From: Bacillus massiliigorillae
GTDB lineage: Bacteria; Bacillota; Bacilli; Bacillales; DSM-1321
Assembly: GCF_000380245.2 (NCBI RefSeq)
Contig: NZ_HG428742.1
Coordinates: 235,245-299,244 of the forward strand
Length of the DNA stretch: 64,000 bases
Direction of reading: 5' to 3'
A program made the position numbers and the translations under genes. The notes beneath the pieces are model-generated. The model was given only the letters and a program-made list of their open reading frames with translations. It searched no databases and had not been told where the DNA came from. Within the stretch, counting starts at the first letter, position 1. Every line of letters starts with the position of its first letter. Positions 10,901-19,770 of the stretch are shown in pieces.

Positions 10901-11435
10901 GTAGTACAACATTCTTTAAATCAGGATGTTTTGAATCTGTACCTGTATCAATAACAGCTACAATCACTTTATTCTTTCCTGTTAATTGCAATGCTTGCTC
11001 TGTACGGAGCATCGCATGTTGATACTGTTCGCTCGCCTTAGGATCGCCTAGAGAACTGGTGGTGAATAACATACTAGGTCGAACAGATTCTACTTTTCCT
11101 AGCTTTTGATACGCTTTCATGACTTTAGCTAAATTTTGCTTGTTCTTTACTTTGATTTCGGCATAATTCAATTTAGCAACTTGCCGAACCAGCGTTCCTC
11201 CAGCAGCTTTATGTTCTGTAGCTGTGAGTGCTTTATTGTACTTAATGATAAAACTGTCTTCACTCATTGGAACTTTCTTTTCTTGATTTCCTTTTAAAGA
11301 TTTTTTCACTGATGATTTTTTTACATTTTCTAGCGCCGTTTTCGTCGATGCTAGAGATGCAGAAGGAATAGCCATTGATGCCAATAGCATCGAGCTTAAT
11401 CCAATTGCTGCAAAAACTTTCAAACCTTTCTTCAT
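7944..11435 (-). CDS. Secreted S8 subtilisin-like protease with PPC-type domains (paralogue)
   Basis: An 1163-residue protein collinear with the neighbouring subtilase at 4183 along its whole length. Signal peptide, propeptide-like region, S8 domain and long beta-rich C-terminal half with PPC-like modules are in the same order. Catalytic residues: Asp163 (AVIDTG), His197 (DHGTHVSG), Asn289 (AAAGNS) and Ser355 (GTSMASP). The start at 11435 follows AAGGAGG with 6-base spacing; the ATG six bases upstream touches the ribosome site and is unlikely. The two genes arose by tandem duplication; this one keeps the canonical DTG where its sister has DMG. Extracellular proteolysis is well supported; the natural substrate is not known. 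Confidence 0.88.
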   Translation of the reverse strand: MKKGLKVFAAIGLSSMLLASMAIPSASLASTKTALENVKKSSVKKSLKGNQEKKVPMSEDSFIIKYNKALTATEHKAAGGTLVRQVAKLNYAEIKVKNKQNLAKVMKAYQKLGKVESVRPSMLFTTSSLGDPKASEQYQHAMLRTEQALQLTGKNKVIVAVIDTGTDSKHPDLKNVVLPGYNAANPANQNIAQDIDHGTHVSGIIAAEKGNGIGGYGINPNAKILPIDVFDGGWGASDVSIADAILYAVEKGAKVINMSLSGPGTTPILEDAVSKAIESGVVVVAAAGNSGSDEVEYPAAYEGVISVGSINKKKELSSYSNFGPSVDVVAPGEDVYSTLYNYEKKSTFISASGTSMASPVVAGVASLLLAKYPNLTPAQVEYILEKTADDLGEKGFDTKYANGLVNPVKALSYNVKDMPSYVKNEWTHKEIQLQAEQVDATEKVIKEGAITKPYEQKWIQLEVKKGEYIQTVLEGSKMYDYKIMGHFFGGNNKVESFDVNDSQEGTVEGKLIQAPFDGTLAIGVKDVNGSFDDSVNQASKYKLTVEKVAELPKDESSVEKMIDISSLPYQSGKSFTLAGEKGDYDYFTLKVQEEQLVKLNMSGIPGLNTEISVYNASNLVDGDSSEQPSELEKLARLKEALEGEEKLPADFTGNSYGVGKGESVTFTAQPNQEYIIKLAGDAVNMNEIDLLFAQIFGIDLSLPDEEKPSSLIPYSLNVTSKMLPADEDGLDSSVLGEENQNHSVTIIISNAAKKNNSIRAAEDNYFEEANTKVNTILEKALPYTIGDKAKGYIQNEMDQDYFFVEPEETAIYQFGLKNYDGNIPFADIIEVSEEKGEDGKTYLIPNYISDNIDWSGFDRSGMEQFYTGMEKGKKYLVKLAPNAEQGISFEPYELTSKKIITDPSDAYEPSDYKNIKNLPAATFQGNFAMPNDSDIFYYQAPDTGIKAISVTAEKATEAMKQQYPQELLSDFEGFASVVEDKNGNRVFDEGDEVVAYIEKGPSGFSSGSFKVKQGQGYLIEIYGYTTGNIPLTLLPYTFKLESMNKQDEVSSQLKPIKMKQENGALQTATGYLNAGINGGDIDWYQFEVSKDSTVTVKLEAGKEIDGVLGIYQNGKLIQNSDLYHLGDDEVIQLNLEKGKYQVKVNDAYGTASISPYTLKVTTP

Positions 11436-11572
11436 GTACATCCTCCTTTTTCAAATCGAACAATAGATTATGTATGTACTAATCTCTTTTTTCCAAAAAG
11501 AGACAGTAGCTCCAATTACATTATACTAGTTATTTATGGAAAATGTTTCATAATATGTATATTTTTATAGAC

Positions 11573-11620
11573 AAAAAAACTACTCACCTAATTATCAAAA
11601 GATAACTAGATGAGTAGTTT
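11573..11620 (-). terminator. Terminator of the third subtilase
   Basis: AAACTACTCA (11577-11586) pairs with TGAGTAGTTT (11611-11620) with further inner pairing CTAATTATC/GATAACTAG; seven A precede it, giving a T-run on the minus strand. Confidence 0.8.
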
Positions 11621-11627
11621 CATTATT

Positions 11628-13838
11628 TTATCTTTGCAATGCAAAAAAGGATGTTGCTTTCGTTGTTATGTTTCCAGCACGATCTTTACATTCAACTACA
11701 TACTGATAGTTTCCTACTGCTACGTCGACATTACTACTATTCTTGCCATCCCACTTTAAAGAATAAGTAGAAGGAGAGAACAGTTGATTGTTTGCTAGTG
11801 TTCGGACATTCTCTCCTTGATTGGAGACAACTTTTACCGTTACATATGCAGGCTCTCTCACATTAAATCTCGCAATGCTAGTATTTGTTCCATCTGCAAC
11901 AAAAACAGCTGGTTCAGCCGCTACTGATAAAGCAGGAGCCTCGCGATCGACAACAATACTAGCTGACGTTGTAGATTTAGCTTTATTAGCATCTACTGCA
12001 GTGAAAATAACTTTATATGTTCCATCTACCATGTATTTGCCATTTCCATTTTTACCGTCCCAAGTAAATGTACGACTTCCTGCACTAACAGATGCATTAC
12101 TCCAAATAGATTTCACTAATTTGTTTTGTGCGTTTACTACTTGTGCTGTAAGTTTAGCAGGTTTGCTAACATTGATTGGCAAACTTAACTTACTTTGTGC
12201 AACTGGTGAGTAATAAGTCACTGCTGGTGCTGAAACAGTTGCCGGCATTGTATTCTTTACAGGTATTGTTTTATATGTTCGGAAGTTTCCTTTATTGCTA
12301 GTAAATGAAACGACAAATTTATATTGACCATTAGTAGCATATGAACCATTATCTAATGAACCGTTCCAATAAACAGTAGCTTGTCCACCATTCCACGCTT
12401 TATTGCTTAATAATGTTTTAACAACCTTACCATTTGCATTTTGGATCTGCACTGATAGGTTTGTGTTTTTTGGTGCAGTAAATGAAACACTTATTCTATT
12501 TTTTCCTGTTATTGTAAAACTAGATGGTGATTTGAAATTAGATATTGGTGATCCAGTTAATGTTAAAGCTTTATAAGCTGATACTCGTCCACTTCCATAA
12601 AACATATCCCAGCCACGATTTCCATAATCTACAGATGATTTCTTAAGAATGGTCTGCACTTCACCAACTGTAGTAAATGGATTTTTTGCAAGAATAAGAG
12701 CGGCTATGCCTGATACAACAGGTGCTGCCATCGATGTTCCATCCATCACAGCATATCTGCTTCCCGCAATGGTTGACATAATTCCCTCACCTGGTGCTGA
12801 AACATCCACATACTTTCCATAATTCGAGAAATACGTAACATTGTCATAACGATCCGTTGCACTTACAGCAATAACATTCGCGTAGGCAGCTGGATAGAAT
12901 TCCAGATCTGTATCTTCATTTCCCGCAGCCGCAATAACTACGACTCCATTCTTTACTGCATATTGAATAATATTATCTTCCACGTAATCATAAGCATAGT
13001 CACCAAAGCTTAAATTAATAATATCGGCACCGTTTTTGACTGCGTATTCAATTGCTGCAGCAATTGTAAACGTTTCTGCATATTCGCCATCGAATACATT
13101 AATCGGCATAATCTTTGTATTTGGAGCAATTCCTGCTGTTCCATACTTATTAAAAGCAGCCGCAATGATGCCCGCTACATGAGTACCGTGATTGTCTGCA
13201 ATATAATCACTTGAACCAGTGACCATATCTATTGGCGATACGATGCTGTTCTTTAAATCTGGATGATCTTTTTGAGCTCCTCCATCAACAACAGCAACGA
13301 CAACGTCGGAAGATCCTTTCGTAACATCCCAAGCCTTTGGTGCTTCGATTTTTGGTAAATACCATTGCTTATAATAATAAGGCTCTTGTGAAACAAATGA
13401 CTTCTTCACTTTTGTATTAGGTTGTACATAGGCAATTTCTTTATATTGTACTAATTCCTTTGCTATTTCTTGAATAGAATCTCCTCTAGGTGTTGAAGCA
13501 AGTATGTAGTTACCATTAAGCAATGTTGATTCGACTGTCAAATCATATTGCTTTAAGATTTCTTGCTTCTTCTCTTCAGATGCTGTACTAGCAAAAGAAA
13601 TAACTAATTCTCCTGGTTCATATTCCTCTGCCTCAGAGAAAATTTGCTTTACTTGTTTCTTAGAAACTGGTGGTTGAACTGCAGCATTTGGCTGATTACT
13701 ATTCTCTATATTCTCAACAGTATTCGACTGCTCTTGTGATGGTTGTTCATTCGCTTGATTATTTGTTTCAGGAGCAGCGTAACCCGTTATTGGACTAATC
13801 GCTAGCATTAATGCTAATAAAATCGATAGTTTCTTCAT
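11628..13838 (-). CDS. Secreted S8 subtilase with FlgD-like Ig repeats
   Basis: A 736-residue exported protease. Signal peptide (1-22), a Gln/Asn-rich linker, a propeptide-like region (about 70-150), S8 domain with Asp185 (AVVDGG), His217 (NHGTHVAG), Asn307 (AAAGNE) and Ser369 (GTSMAAP). The C-terminal 280 residues hold three repeats with the FlgD-type Ig pattern, each ending in W(N/D)GK...G.Y.....Y. The start at 13838 is preceded by GAAGGAAGG with 9-base spacing; the longer reading frame up to 13895 has no ribosome site and would hide the signal peptide. It is not closely related to the two PPC-type subtilases next to it. Regulation is not evident. Confidence 0.86.
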   Translation of the reverse strand: MKKLSILLALMLAISPITGYAAPETNNQANEQPSQEQSNTVENIENSNQPNAAVQPPVSKKQVKQIFSEAEEYEPGELVISFASTASEEKKQEILKQYDLTVESTLLNGNYILASTPRGDSIQEIAKELVQYKEIAYVQPNTKVKKSFVSQEPYYYKQWYLPKIEAPKAWDVTKGSSDVVVAVVDGGAQKDHPDLKNSIVSPIDMVTGSSDYIADNHGTHVAGIIAAAFNKYGTAGIAPNTKIMPINVFDGEYAETFTIAAAIEYAVKNGADIINLSFGDYAYDYVEDNIIQYAVKNGVVVIAAAGNEDTDLEFYPAAYANVIAVSATDRYDNVTYFSNYGKYVDVSAPGEGIMSTIAGSRYAVMDGTSMAAPVVSGIAALILAKNPFTTVGEVQTILKKSSVDYGNRGWDMFYGSGRVSAYKALTLTGSPISNFKSPSSFTITGKNRISVSFTAPKNTNLSVQIQNANGKVVKTLLSNKAWNGGQATVYWNGSLDNGSYATNGQYKFVVSFTSNKGNFRTYKTIPVKNTMPATVSAPAVTYYSPVAQSKLSLPINVSKPAKLTAQVVNAQNKLVKSIWSNASVSAGSRTFTWDGKNGNGKYMVDGTYKVIFTAVDANKAKSTTSASIVVDREAPALSVAAEPAVFVADGTNTSIARFNVREPAYVTVKVVSNQGENVRTLANNQLFSPSTYSLKWDGKNSSNVDVAVGNYQYVVECKDRAGNITTKATSFFALQR

Positions 13839-14411
13839 TGCAAAGTACCTTCCTTCTAAAATATGAATATTAGAAAATATAATCTTGTTATTCAAAAATA
13901 ATTGTACATTTCTATTCTATCTATAAATATTAAATTTTGCGAATTTTTCACGAACCATGTATTTCTAATAAGAAAAGCGTAAGCGTCCGTTTAGCTCCGT
14001 ATGAACTGGAGCCCTCCGACTGAGATAAAGGAAACACTAAGAGCCGTTAGGCGATTAGATGTTGACTTATCGTAGGGAGGTTGGCGAAGTTCACTAGGAG
14101 CTGGGCGCTGAAGCTAGACAGCAAAAAGACCACTCCTATTCATTTTTATGAAATAAAAAACAATTGTTCATTTTATTTTTTATTTAACACCACCAAAAAA
14201 AGAAAATAAGCACGAAGTACATGCACACAAAAGTGATTTACAAAATGAAAATAAAAAAGGAAAAATTCATGCAAAACAACAAGTAAACAGCTAATATTGA
14301 TTCTTTTTTTATGTCGATGATTTCTTTTCTCTTTTATACTATCTATATACAGTTAATCTCTAAATTTTCTCACTTTAACTATTTAATTAGATACAGAGGG
14401 AGAGTATAACA
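13839..14411. other. Intergenic region between subtilase and dehydrogenase operon
   Basis: Divergent promoter space of 573 bases. It contains dispersed repeat copy B (13972-14121). Bases about 14180-14300 carry a short start-less open stretch encoding a Lys/His-rich peptide ending ...HAKQQVNS; there is no start codon or ribosome site in frame, so no gene is called. The last 90 bases are AT-rich and presumably hold the operon promoter, but no confident -35/-10 pair could be picked. Confidence 0.5.
13972..14121. repeat. Dispersed ~150 bp repeat, copy B
   Basis: Starts with GAAAAGCGTAAGCG and ends GAAGCTAGACAG. It aligns with copy C (33538-33686) in the same orientation and with copy A (790-937) in reverse. 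The shared core GACTGAGATAAAGGAAACAC and TGTTGACTTATCGTAGGGAG is nearly identical in all three. This copy is the most diverged at its outer parts. No coding potential. Confidence 0.85.
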
Positions 14412-15509
14412 ATGATAAATAAAATGTATCAACCATTTACAAAAGAAGAGTTTTATCAAGTCTTAGCGCCGAGTGGCGAACTACTTGATTCGATTGAAGA
14501 AATTATAACTGAACCTTTAATGAAGAAAATGTACGAGAATATGATGTTAGTTAGAGCTTTTGATCGAAAAGCCATTCATTTACAACGACAAGGACGGCTC
14601 GGAACATACGCACCATTTGAAGGACAAGAAGCTGCTCAAGTTGGAAGCGCTTTAGCACTATCTCCTGATGATTGGATGTTTCCAACTTACCGTGATCACG
14701 CAGCAGCAATCGTACACGGTCAAGATTTATACCGTGTATTGCTCTATTGGAACGCCCATCTAGATGGCTCGATTTGTCCAGATGGTAAACGGCTCATTCC
14801 TCCAACTGTTCCAATCGCTACTCAAATGCTTCATGCTGTGGGAACCGCTTGGGCTAGTAAACTGAGAGGAGAAAATAATATTAGCATCGCCTACTTTGGG
14901 GACGGTGCCACATCAGAAGGAGACTTTCATGAAGCGTTAAACTTTGCTGGTGTATATAAAACCCCTACTATTTTCTTCTGTCAAAATAACGGATACGCCA
15001 TTAGTGTTCCGTTCAAAAAACAATCAGCTTCTAAAACCATCGCCCAACGCGCTATCGCATATGACATTCCCGGAGTTCGTGTGGATGGAAATGACATCTT
15101 TGCCGTTTGGTTAACTGTTAAAGAAGCGATTGAACGAGCTCTAAGAGGTGAAGGACCAACTTTAATTGAAGCGGTAACATTCCGATACGGCGCCCACACA
15201 ACCGCAGATGATCCGAAAAAATATCGCGACCAAGAACATTTATCTTCTCATTGGCGAGACAATTACGACCCTATTACCCGCCTGCAAAAGTTTTTATATC
15301 GAAAAGGTCTTTGGAACGAAGAAAAAGAAGAAAAGTTAGTCCAACAAATTGAAGAAAAAATCAATATGCATGTCCAAAAAGCCGAAAGCTATCCAAAAGC
15401 AGACCCACTAGATATGTTTAATCATGTGTACGCAACACAACCTTGGCATATCCAAGAACAACAAAATGAATTACGGCAAGCTCTACAAAAGGATGTGAAA
15501 TCTAAATGA
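14412..15509 (+). CDS. 2-oxoacid dehydrogenase E1 component, alpha subunit (pyruvate dehydrogenase-like)
   Basis: The 365-residue protein is the thiamine-diphosphate-binding half of an E1 2-oxoacid decarboxylase. The ThDP motif runs from GDGATSEGD (163-171) to NN (192-193), and FRYGAHTTADDP near residue 255 matches the E1-alpha phosphorylation-loop region. Overall it is closer to bacterial PdhA than to BkdA, notably at the C-terminal end, but it is diverged and the true substrate (pyruvate, branched-chain 2-oxoacid or acetoin) is not settled by sequence reading. GAGGGAGAG precedes the ATG. The stop overlaps the E1-beta start (ATGA), so the two subunits are translationally coupled. First gene of a four-gene operon. 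Confidence 0.85.
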   Translation: MINKMYQPFTKEEFYQVLAPSGELLDSIEEIITEPLMKKMYENMMLVRAFDRKAIHLQRQGRLGTYAPFEGQEAAQVGSALALSPDDWMFPTYRDHAAAIVHGQDLYRVLLYWNAHLDGSICPDGKRLIPPTVPIATQMLHAVGTAWASKLRGENNISIAYFGDGATSEGDFHEALNFAGVYKTPTIFFCQNNGYAISVPFKKQSASKTIAQRAIAYDIPGVRVDGNDIFAVWLTVKEAIERALRGEGPTLIEAVTFRYGAHTTADDPKKYRDQEHLSSHWRDNYDPITRLQKFLYRKGLWNEEKEEKLVQQIEEKINMHVQKAESYPKADPLDMFNHVYATQPWHIQEQQNELRQALQKDVKSK

Positions 15510-16489
15510 CTAGAAAGCTAAATATCCTTCAAGCTATTACAGAAGCAATGGACCAAAAACTCCAACAAGATGAACGCGTTATGCTAATGGGAGAAGATAT
15601 CGGTGTAAATGGAGGTGTCTTTCGAGCAACAGAAGGCTTACAGGCTAAATATGGAGCCAACCGTGTCATCGATACACCTTTAGCTGAATCAGGTATTATC
15701 GGTTCGAGTATTGGCTTAGCTCTTAACGGCATGCTTCCATTAGTAGAGATTCAATTTCTTGCTTTTATTTATCCTGGATTTGAACAGCTTGTTACACATG
15801 CTGCTCGCATGAGATATCGCACAAGAGGGCAATTTACCATTCCACTCACCATTCGAACTCCTTATGGCGCTGGTATTAGAGGGCCCGAGCTACATTCCGA
15901 AAGTGTTGAAACCTTCTTCGCACATACACCTGGTTTAAAAGTCGTTGTACCAAGTAATCCATATGACGCTAAAGGGCTACTCATTTCCGCTATTGAAGAT
16001 CCTGATCCCGTTATCTTTATGGAACCAACAAAATTATACCGAGCATTCAAGGAAGATGTTCCCGAAGAATTGTACCGTGTACCAATCGGTCAGGCTAAAG
16101 TTGTTCAAGAAGGAAGTGATTTAACCATCTTTGCTTGGGGTACCATGCTGCGAGAAGCGTTACAAGCGGCTAAAAAAATCGAAACCGAGAAAGGCTGGAA
16201 ATGTGAGGTTGTTGATTTACGGACACTATATCCGTTAGATAAAGAAACCATCCTTCAATCTATTAAGAAAACAGGAAGAGCCGTAGTTATTCATGAAGCT
16301 CATAAAACAGCTGGATTAGGTGCGGAAATTATTTCACTTATCAATGACGAAGCGCTCATTTACTTGAAAGCACCGATTAAGCGCATAGCTGGATTTGATG
16401 TTCCTGTACCACCGTTTAGTGTTGAAAATGATTTTATGCCTACTGTTGAACGAATGAAACAAGGTATTATAGAAACTATTTCATTTTAA
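15506..16489 (+). CDS. 2-oxoacid dehydrogenase E1 component, beta subunit
   Basis: A 327-residue E1-beta transketolase-like protein. It opens with the family pattern ITEAMDQKL...DERVMLMGEDIG and has DTPLAESGIIG near residue 57 and PYGAGIRGPELHSES near 117, which line the active site made with E1-alpha. The C-terminal transketolase domain includes a VVIHEAHKTAGLGAE motif near residue 258. It overlaps the E1-alpha stop by 4 bases and lies 18 bases ahead of E2. The length is normal. Together E1alpha2-beta2 would decarboxylate the 2-oxoacid and reductively acylate the lipoyl group of E2. Confidence 0.88.
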   Translation: MTRKLNILQAITEAMDQKLQQDERVMLMGEDIGVNGGVFRATEGLQAKYGANRVIDTPLAESGIIGSSIGLALNGMLPLVEIQFLAFIYPGFEQLVTHAARMRYRTRGQFTIPLTIRTPYGAGIRGPELHSESVETFFAHTPGLKVVVPSNPYDAKGLLISAIEDPDPVIFMEPTKLYRAFKEDVPEELYRVPIGQAKVVQEGSDLTIFAWGTMLREALQAAKKIETEKGWKCEVVDLRTLYPLDKETILQSIKKTGRAVVIHEAHKTAGLGAEIISLINDEALIYLKAPIKRIAGFDVPVPPFSVENDFMPTVERMKQGIIETISF

Positions 16490-16507
16490 GAAAAAGGAGG
16501 GAAAAAG

Positions 16508-17728
16508 ATGATTGAATTTAAACTCCCTGATATAGGAGAAGGAATGCATGAAGGAGAAATTCTTCAATGGTTTATACAAGAAGGAGAACTCGTGAAGCAA
16601 GATCAACCTATATTAGAAATCCAAACGGATAAAGTAAATGCCGAATTAACAGCACCAGCAACAGGGAAAATTATTAAACTCTTCTTTAATGAAGGTGAAG
16701 TCGTAGAAGTTGGAAATACATTATTTCAAATTCTAGAAGAGAACGAGACTTTCATTCCAGCACCGCCCATCGTCGTGGAACCACCTTCTAATAATGAAGA
16801 AAAAGAAATGAAACCGATTACAAACACTCAAGAAGTTACTATAAATCGCCCTTTAGCTACTCCATATGTACGACAATTAGCACGTGAATTAAATATTGAT
16901 CTTCAGCTTGTAAACGGAACGGGACCCGCAGGCAGAATCACTGAACATGATCTACAAAACTATCAGAAACCACAACCCATTCAAGAAGTAGAACCTATTC
17001 TATCCGTTCAACATCCATGCCATACACAGGAAGAGCGAATTCCTCTTAAAGCGATTCGTAAAAAAATAGCAGAGCATATGGTGAAATCATCTACTATCAT
17101 CCCTCATGTTACCCATGTAGATGAGCTAGAAATGGATGCATTAAAAACAATGAGAGACCAATTCAAAACGTATGCAGAGCAAAAAAATATTAAACTAACC
17201 TTTTTACCGTTCTTTATAAAAGCAATAGTTACCGCTTTACAAGAGTTTAAAATGCTAAATGCTTCTGTAGATGACCACACAAACGAAATCATCGTAAAGA
17301 ATTATTATCATATCGGCATAGCCACAGACACTCCTGCTGGGCTCATTGTTCCTGTTATAAAAAACGCCAATCAAAAAAGCATTTTCCAGCTTGCTGAAGA
17401 AATTAAACAGCTAGCAGCACAAGCTCGTGAAGGAACATTAACGCTTGAGCAAATTACAGGTAGTACCTTCACAATTAGTAATGTAGGTGCAATTGGTGGA
17501 TTGCATGCAACGCCGATTATTAATCATCCTGAAGTAGCCATCTTAGCGTTGCATAAAATGGAACCACGTATGGTCATTCGTGATTGGGAAGGCGTCATTC
17601 GTTACATGATGAATATGTCACTCTCCTTTGATCATCGTGTCATCGATGGCGTTACAGCTGTACGATTTACGAACCGTATAAAAGAATTACTTGAGAATCC
17701 TAATTTATTATTTATGGAGATGAACTAG
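16508..17728 (+). CDS. 2-oxoacid dehydrogenase E2 component (dihydrolipoamide acyltransferase)
   Basis: A 406-residue E2 with the canonical order. One lipoyl domain comes first (residues 1-77, lipoyl Lys42 in EIQTDKVNAE), then a Pro/Glu-rich linker, a peripheral-subunit-binding domain (about 116-152, ATPYVRQLARELNIDL and GPAGRITEHDL), a second linker, and the CAT acyltransferase domain (about 175-406). The catalytic motif SFDHRVIDG is at 373-381 with His376 and Asp380. A strong AAGGAGG ribosome site sits 7 bases before the ATG. A single lipoyl domain is normal for Bacillus E2 proteins. The stop codon abuts the E3 start with no gap. Confidence 0.9.
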   Translation: MIEFKLPDIGEGMHEGEILQWFIQEGELVKQDQPILEIQTDKVNAELTAPATGKIIKLFFNEGEVVEVGNTLFQILEENETFIPAPPIVVEPPSNNEEKEMKPITNTQEVTINRPLATPYVRQLARELNIDLQLVNGTGPAGRITEHDLQNYQKPQPIQEVEPILSVQHPCHTQEERIPLKAIRKKIAEHMVKSSTIIPHVTHVDELEMDALKTMRDQFKTYAEQKNIKLTFLPFFIKAIVTALQEFKMLNASVDDHTNEIIVKNYYHIGIATDTPAGLIVPVIKNANQKSIFQLAEEIKQLAAQAREGTLTLEQITGSTFTISNVGAIGGLHATPIINHPEVAILALHKMEPRMVIRDWEGVIRYMMNMSLSFDHRVIDGVTAVRFTNRIKELLENPNLLFMEMN

Positions 17729-19153
17729 ATGGTAGTAGGAGAAATAGTCATTGAAACAGATGTTGTTGTCATAGGTGGAGGCCCGGGTGGATATGCCGCT
17801 GCCATACGCCTTGGTCAATTAGGAAAATCTGTCGTTCTCATCGAGAAAGACCAGCTAGGAGGAGTGTGCTTACATCATGGGTGCATCCCTTCCAAAACAC
17901 TCATCCATTCCGCCGAACAATTTCATAACTTACCTCAGCTAGAGAAAATGGGGATTCATATTCCAGCAGAACAAGCTCTATTTCAGATGGAAGCTTGGCA
18001 AAACTGGAAAAACAACATTATTTCTCAATTGAACCAAGGCATTACTCATTTATGTATCGAAAATGATGTAACAATCGTCAAAGGTACTGCCACATTCTTA
18101 TCGGAAGACCGAATACGAGTAGAAACAAGCAATGATGCTGAAACATATCGCTTCGAGAACGCCATTATCGCTACAGGTTCTAGACCATTCATTCCATCCT
18201 TTATTCAAATGGATGGCACGTATATTCTTGATTCAACAGCAGCATTACAAATGCAATCCATCCCCTCTTCTTTAGCCATCATTGGAGGAGGTTATATAGG
18301 AATCGAACTAGGAATGGCTTTCGCAAAGTTAGGTACAAGAGTAACCATCATTGAAATGGCAAACCGAATTCTACCTAATATTTCGAAGCATCTCACCCAA
18401 GAAGTTATGTTCACTGCTAAAAAGCTCGGTATCACATTCGAAACAGCGACAAAAGTAGAAAAAGTCGCTATTGAAAATAACCAAGTTCACCTGCGTGTTT
18501 TCTCAGAACTACAGCAATCTAAAATTCTTATTAGCGACAGAGCACTAGTTACAATTGGTAGAATACCAAATACAGATTCAATCGGCTTAGAACAAGCAGG
18601 TATTCAAACCGACGAACATCAATACATCACTGTTGATGAACAGTGTCGCACGAATATACCGCATATATTTGCGATTGGAGACATTACACCTGGTCCTGCT
18701 TTAGCGCACAAAGCAGCTAAACAAGGAAAAGTCGCCGCTGAAGTTATAGGAGGCTTACCAAGTGCTATGGATTCAACTCTTGTTCCTTACGTCATTTTCT
18801 CTAATCCACAAATCGCGGGTGTTGGCTTAACCCGAGAAGAAGCTGAGCAACAAGGCTTTTCTATTAAAACGGGAACCTTCCCTTTTCGTGCCAACGGTCG
18901 AGCTGTGGCAACAAACGAAACACAAGGATTCGCAGAAGTCATTGTTGATGCAGAAACTCACCTCTTGCTCGGTATGCATATAGTTGGAAATGATGCCTCG
19001 AATTTAATTGGCGAAGGTGTACTTGCTTTAGAATTAGCAGCTCGTGTAGAAGATATTGCCCTGACCATACATCCACATCCGACACTCGCTGAAGGGTGGT
19101 TGGAAGCAGCCGAAGCCGCTTTAGGGCACGCTATTCATATTGTTCAAAAATAG
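17729..19153 (+). CDS. Dihydrolipoamide dehydrogenase (E3)
   Basis: A 474-residue flavoprotein disulfide reductase. FAD-binding GGGPGGYAAA is at 16-25, the redox-active pair is Cys47/Cys52 (GGVCLHHGCIPSK), the NAD-binding GGGYIGIELG is near residue 187, and the C-terminal HPHPTLAEGWLEAAEA supplies the His-Glu pair of the active site of the partner subunit. It re-oxidises the dihydrolipoyl group of E2. It starts on the base after the E2 stop and shares its ribosome site region with the E2 end (GGAGATG). It is the last gene of the operon, with only 5 bases to the convergent Lrp gene and no terminator between. Confidence 0.92.
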   Translation: MVVGEIVIETDVVVIGGGPGGYAAAIRLGQLGKSVVLIEKDQLGGVCLHHGCIPSKTLIHSAEQFHNLPQLEKMGIHIPAEQALFQMEAWQNWKNNIISQLNQGITHLCIENDVTIVKGTATFLSEDRIRVETSNDAETYRFENAIIATGSRPFIPSFIQMDGTYILDSTAALQMQSIPSSLAIIGGGYIGIELGMAFAKLGTRVTIIEMANRILPNISKHLTQEVMFTAKKLGITFETATKVEKVAIENNQVHLRVFSELQQSKILISDRALVTIGRIPNTDSIGLEQAGIQTDEHQYITVDEQCRTNIPHIFAIGDITPGPALAHKAAKQGKVAAEVIGGLPSAMDSTLVPYVIFSNPQIAGVGLTREEAEQQGFSIKTGTFPFRANGRAVATNETQGFAEVIVDAETHLLLGMHIVGNDASNLIGEGVLALELAARVEDIALTIHPHPTLAEGWLEAAEAALGHAIHIVQK

Positions 19154-19158
19154 AAGTA

Positions 19159-19608
19159 TTAATCTTGGGGTTTACTCTTTGGAAGAATGCGTCGATATGG
19201 AACGGGTGAGGATAAAACAATTGAAGTATTAACATGTCCATAAGGAATAAGACGATCAATTAACATTCTCATACTAGTCATATTCTCAACTGCTGCCTTT
19301 AAAATATAACCAATCGTACCTGTTACACGATGCCCTTCTATAACGTCACTATCATTCTTAATAATTTCTTCAAATTCAGAGGGTTTAATTTTTAGTTCAC
19401 TCACTTGAATAAACATCAGAACATCTAAACCAACAGCCGGCAGGGACACTCTAGCACTAAACTCTTCAATAATGCCTTTTTCACGCAGACGATACAAACG
19501 CTCAGATATACTTGGCCGGCTAAGAGCTAGTTTTTTCGATAAATCACTAACCGTAATTCGACTATCCATTTGGAGAAGCTCCAATAATTTAATATCCAAT
19601 TGATCCAT
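19159..19608 (-). CDS. Lrp/AsnC-family transcriptional regulator
   Basis: About 149 residues: an N-terminal AsnC helix-turn-helix (LDIKLLELLQMDSRITVSDL, then SRPSISERLYRLREKGII) and a C-terminal RAM/ligand-binding domain (about 65-140). Such proteins bind amino acids and regulate amino-acid or 2-oxoacid metabolism. Convergent and almost touching the E3 gene, it is a natural candidate to control the dehydrogenase operon, but a binding site was not identified. The start at 19608 (ATG preceded by GTGGTG) is preferred; a TTG 18 bases upstream has no ribosome site. The RAM domain is of normal length. Confidence 0.85.
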   Translation of the reverse strand: MDQLDIKLLELLQMDSRITVSDLSKKLALSRPSISERLYRLREKGIIEEFSARVSLPAVGLDVLMFIQVSELKIKPSEFEEIIKNDSDVIEGHRVTGTIGYILKAAVENMTSMRMLIDRLIPYGHVNTSIVLSSPVPYRRILPKSKPQD

Positions 19609-19770
19609 TTCTTTCACCACTTTCAAAAAGAAGGTGCTTTAAAGCAAATGCAATATGTATTTCTACTATTCTATCATCTATAGACAGAAAAAGACCAATG
19701 CATTGGAAGCGTATACAAAAAAGGGATAGAAAAGTGGGACCGAACAGAGGTTGTTTGCTGTGAGCTACGT

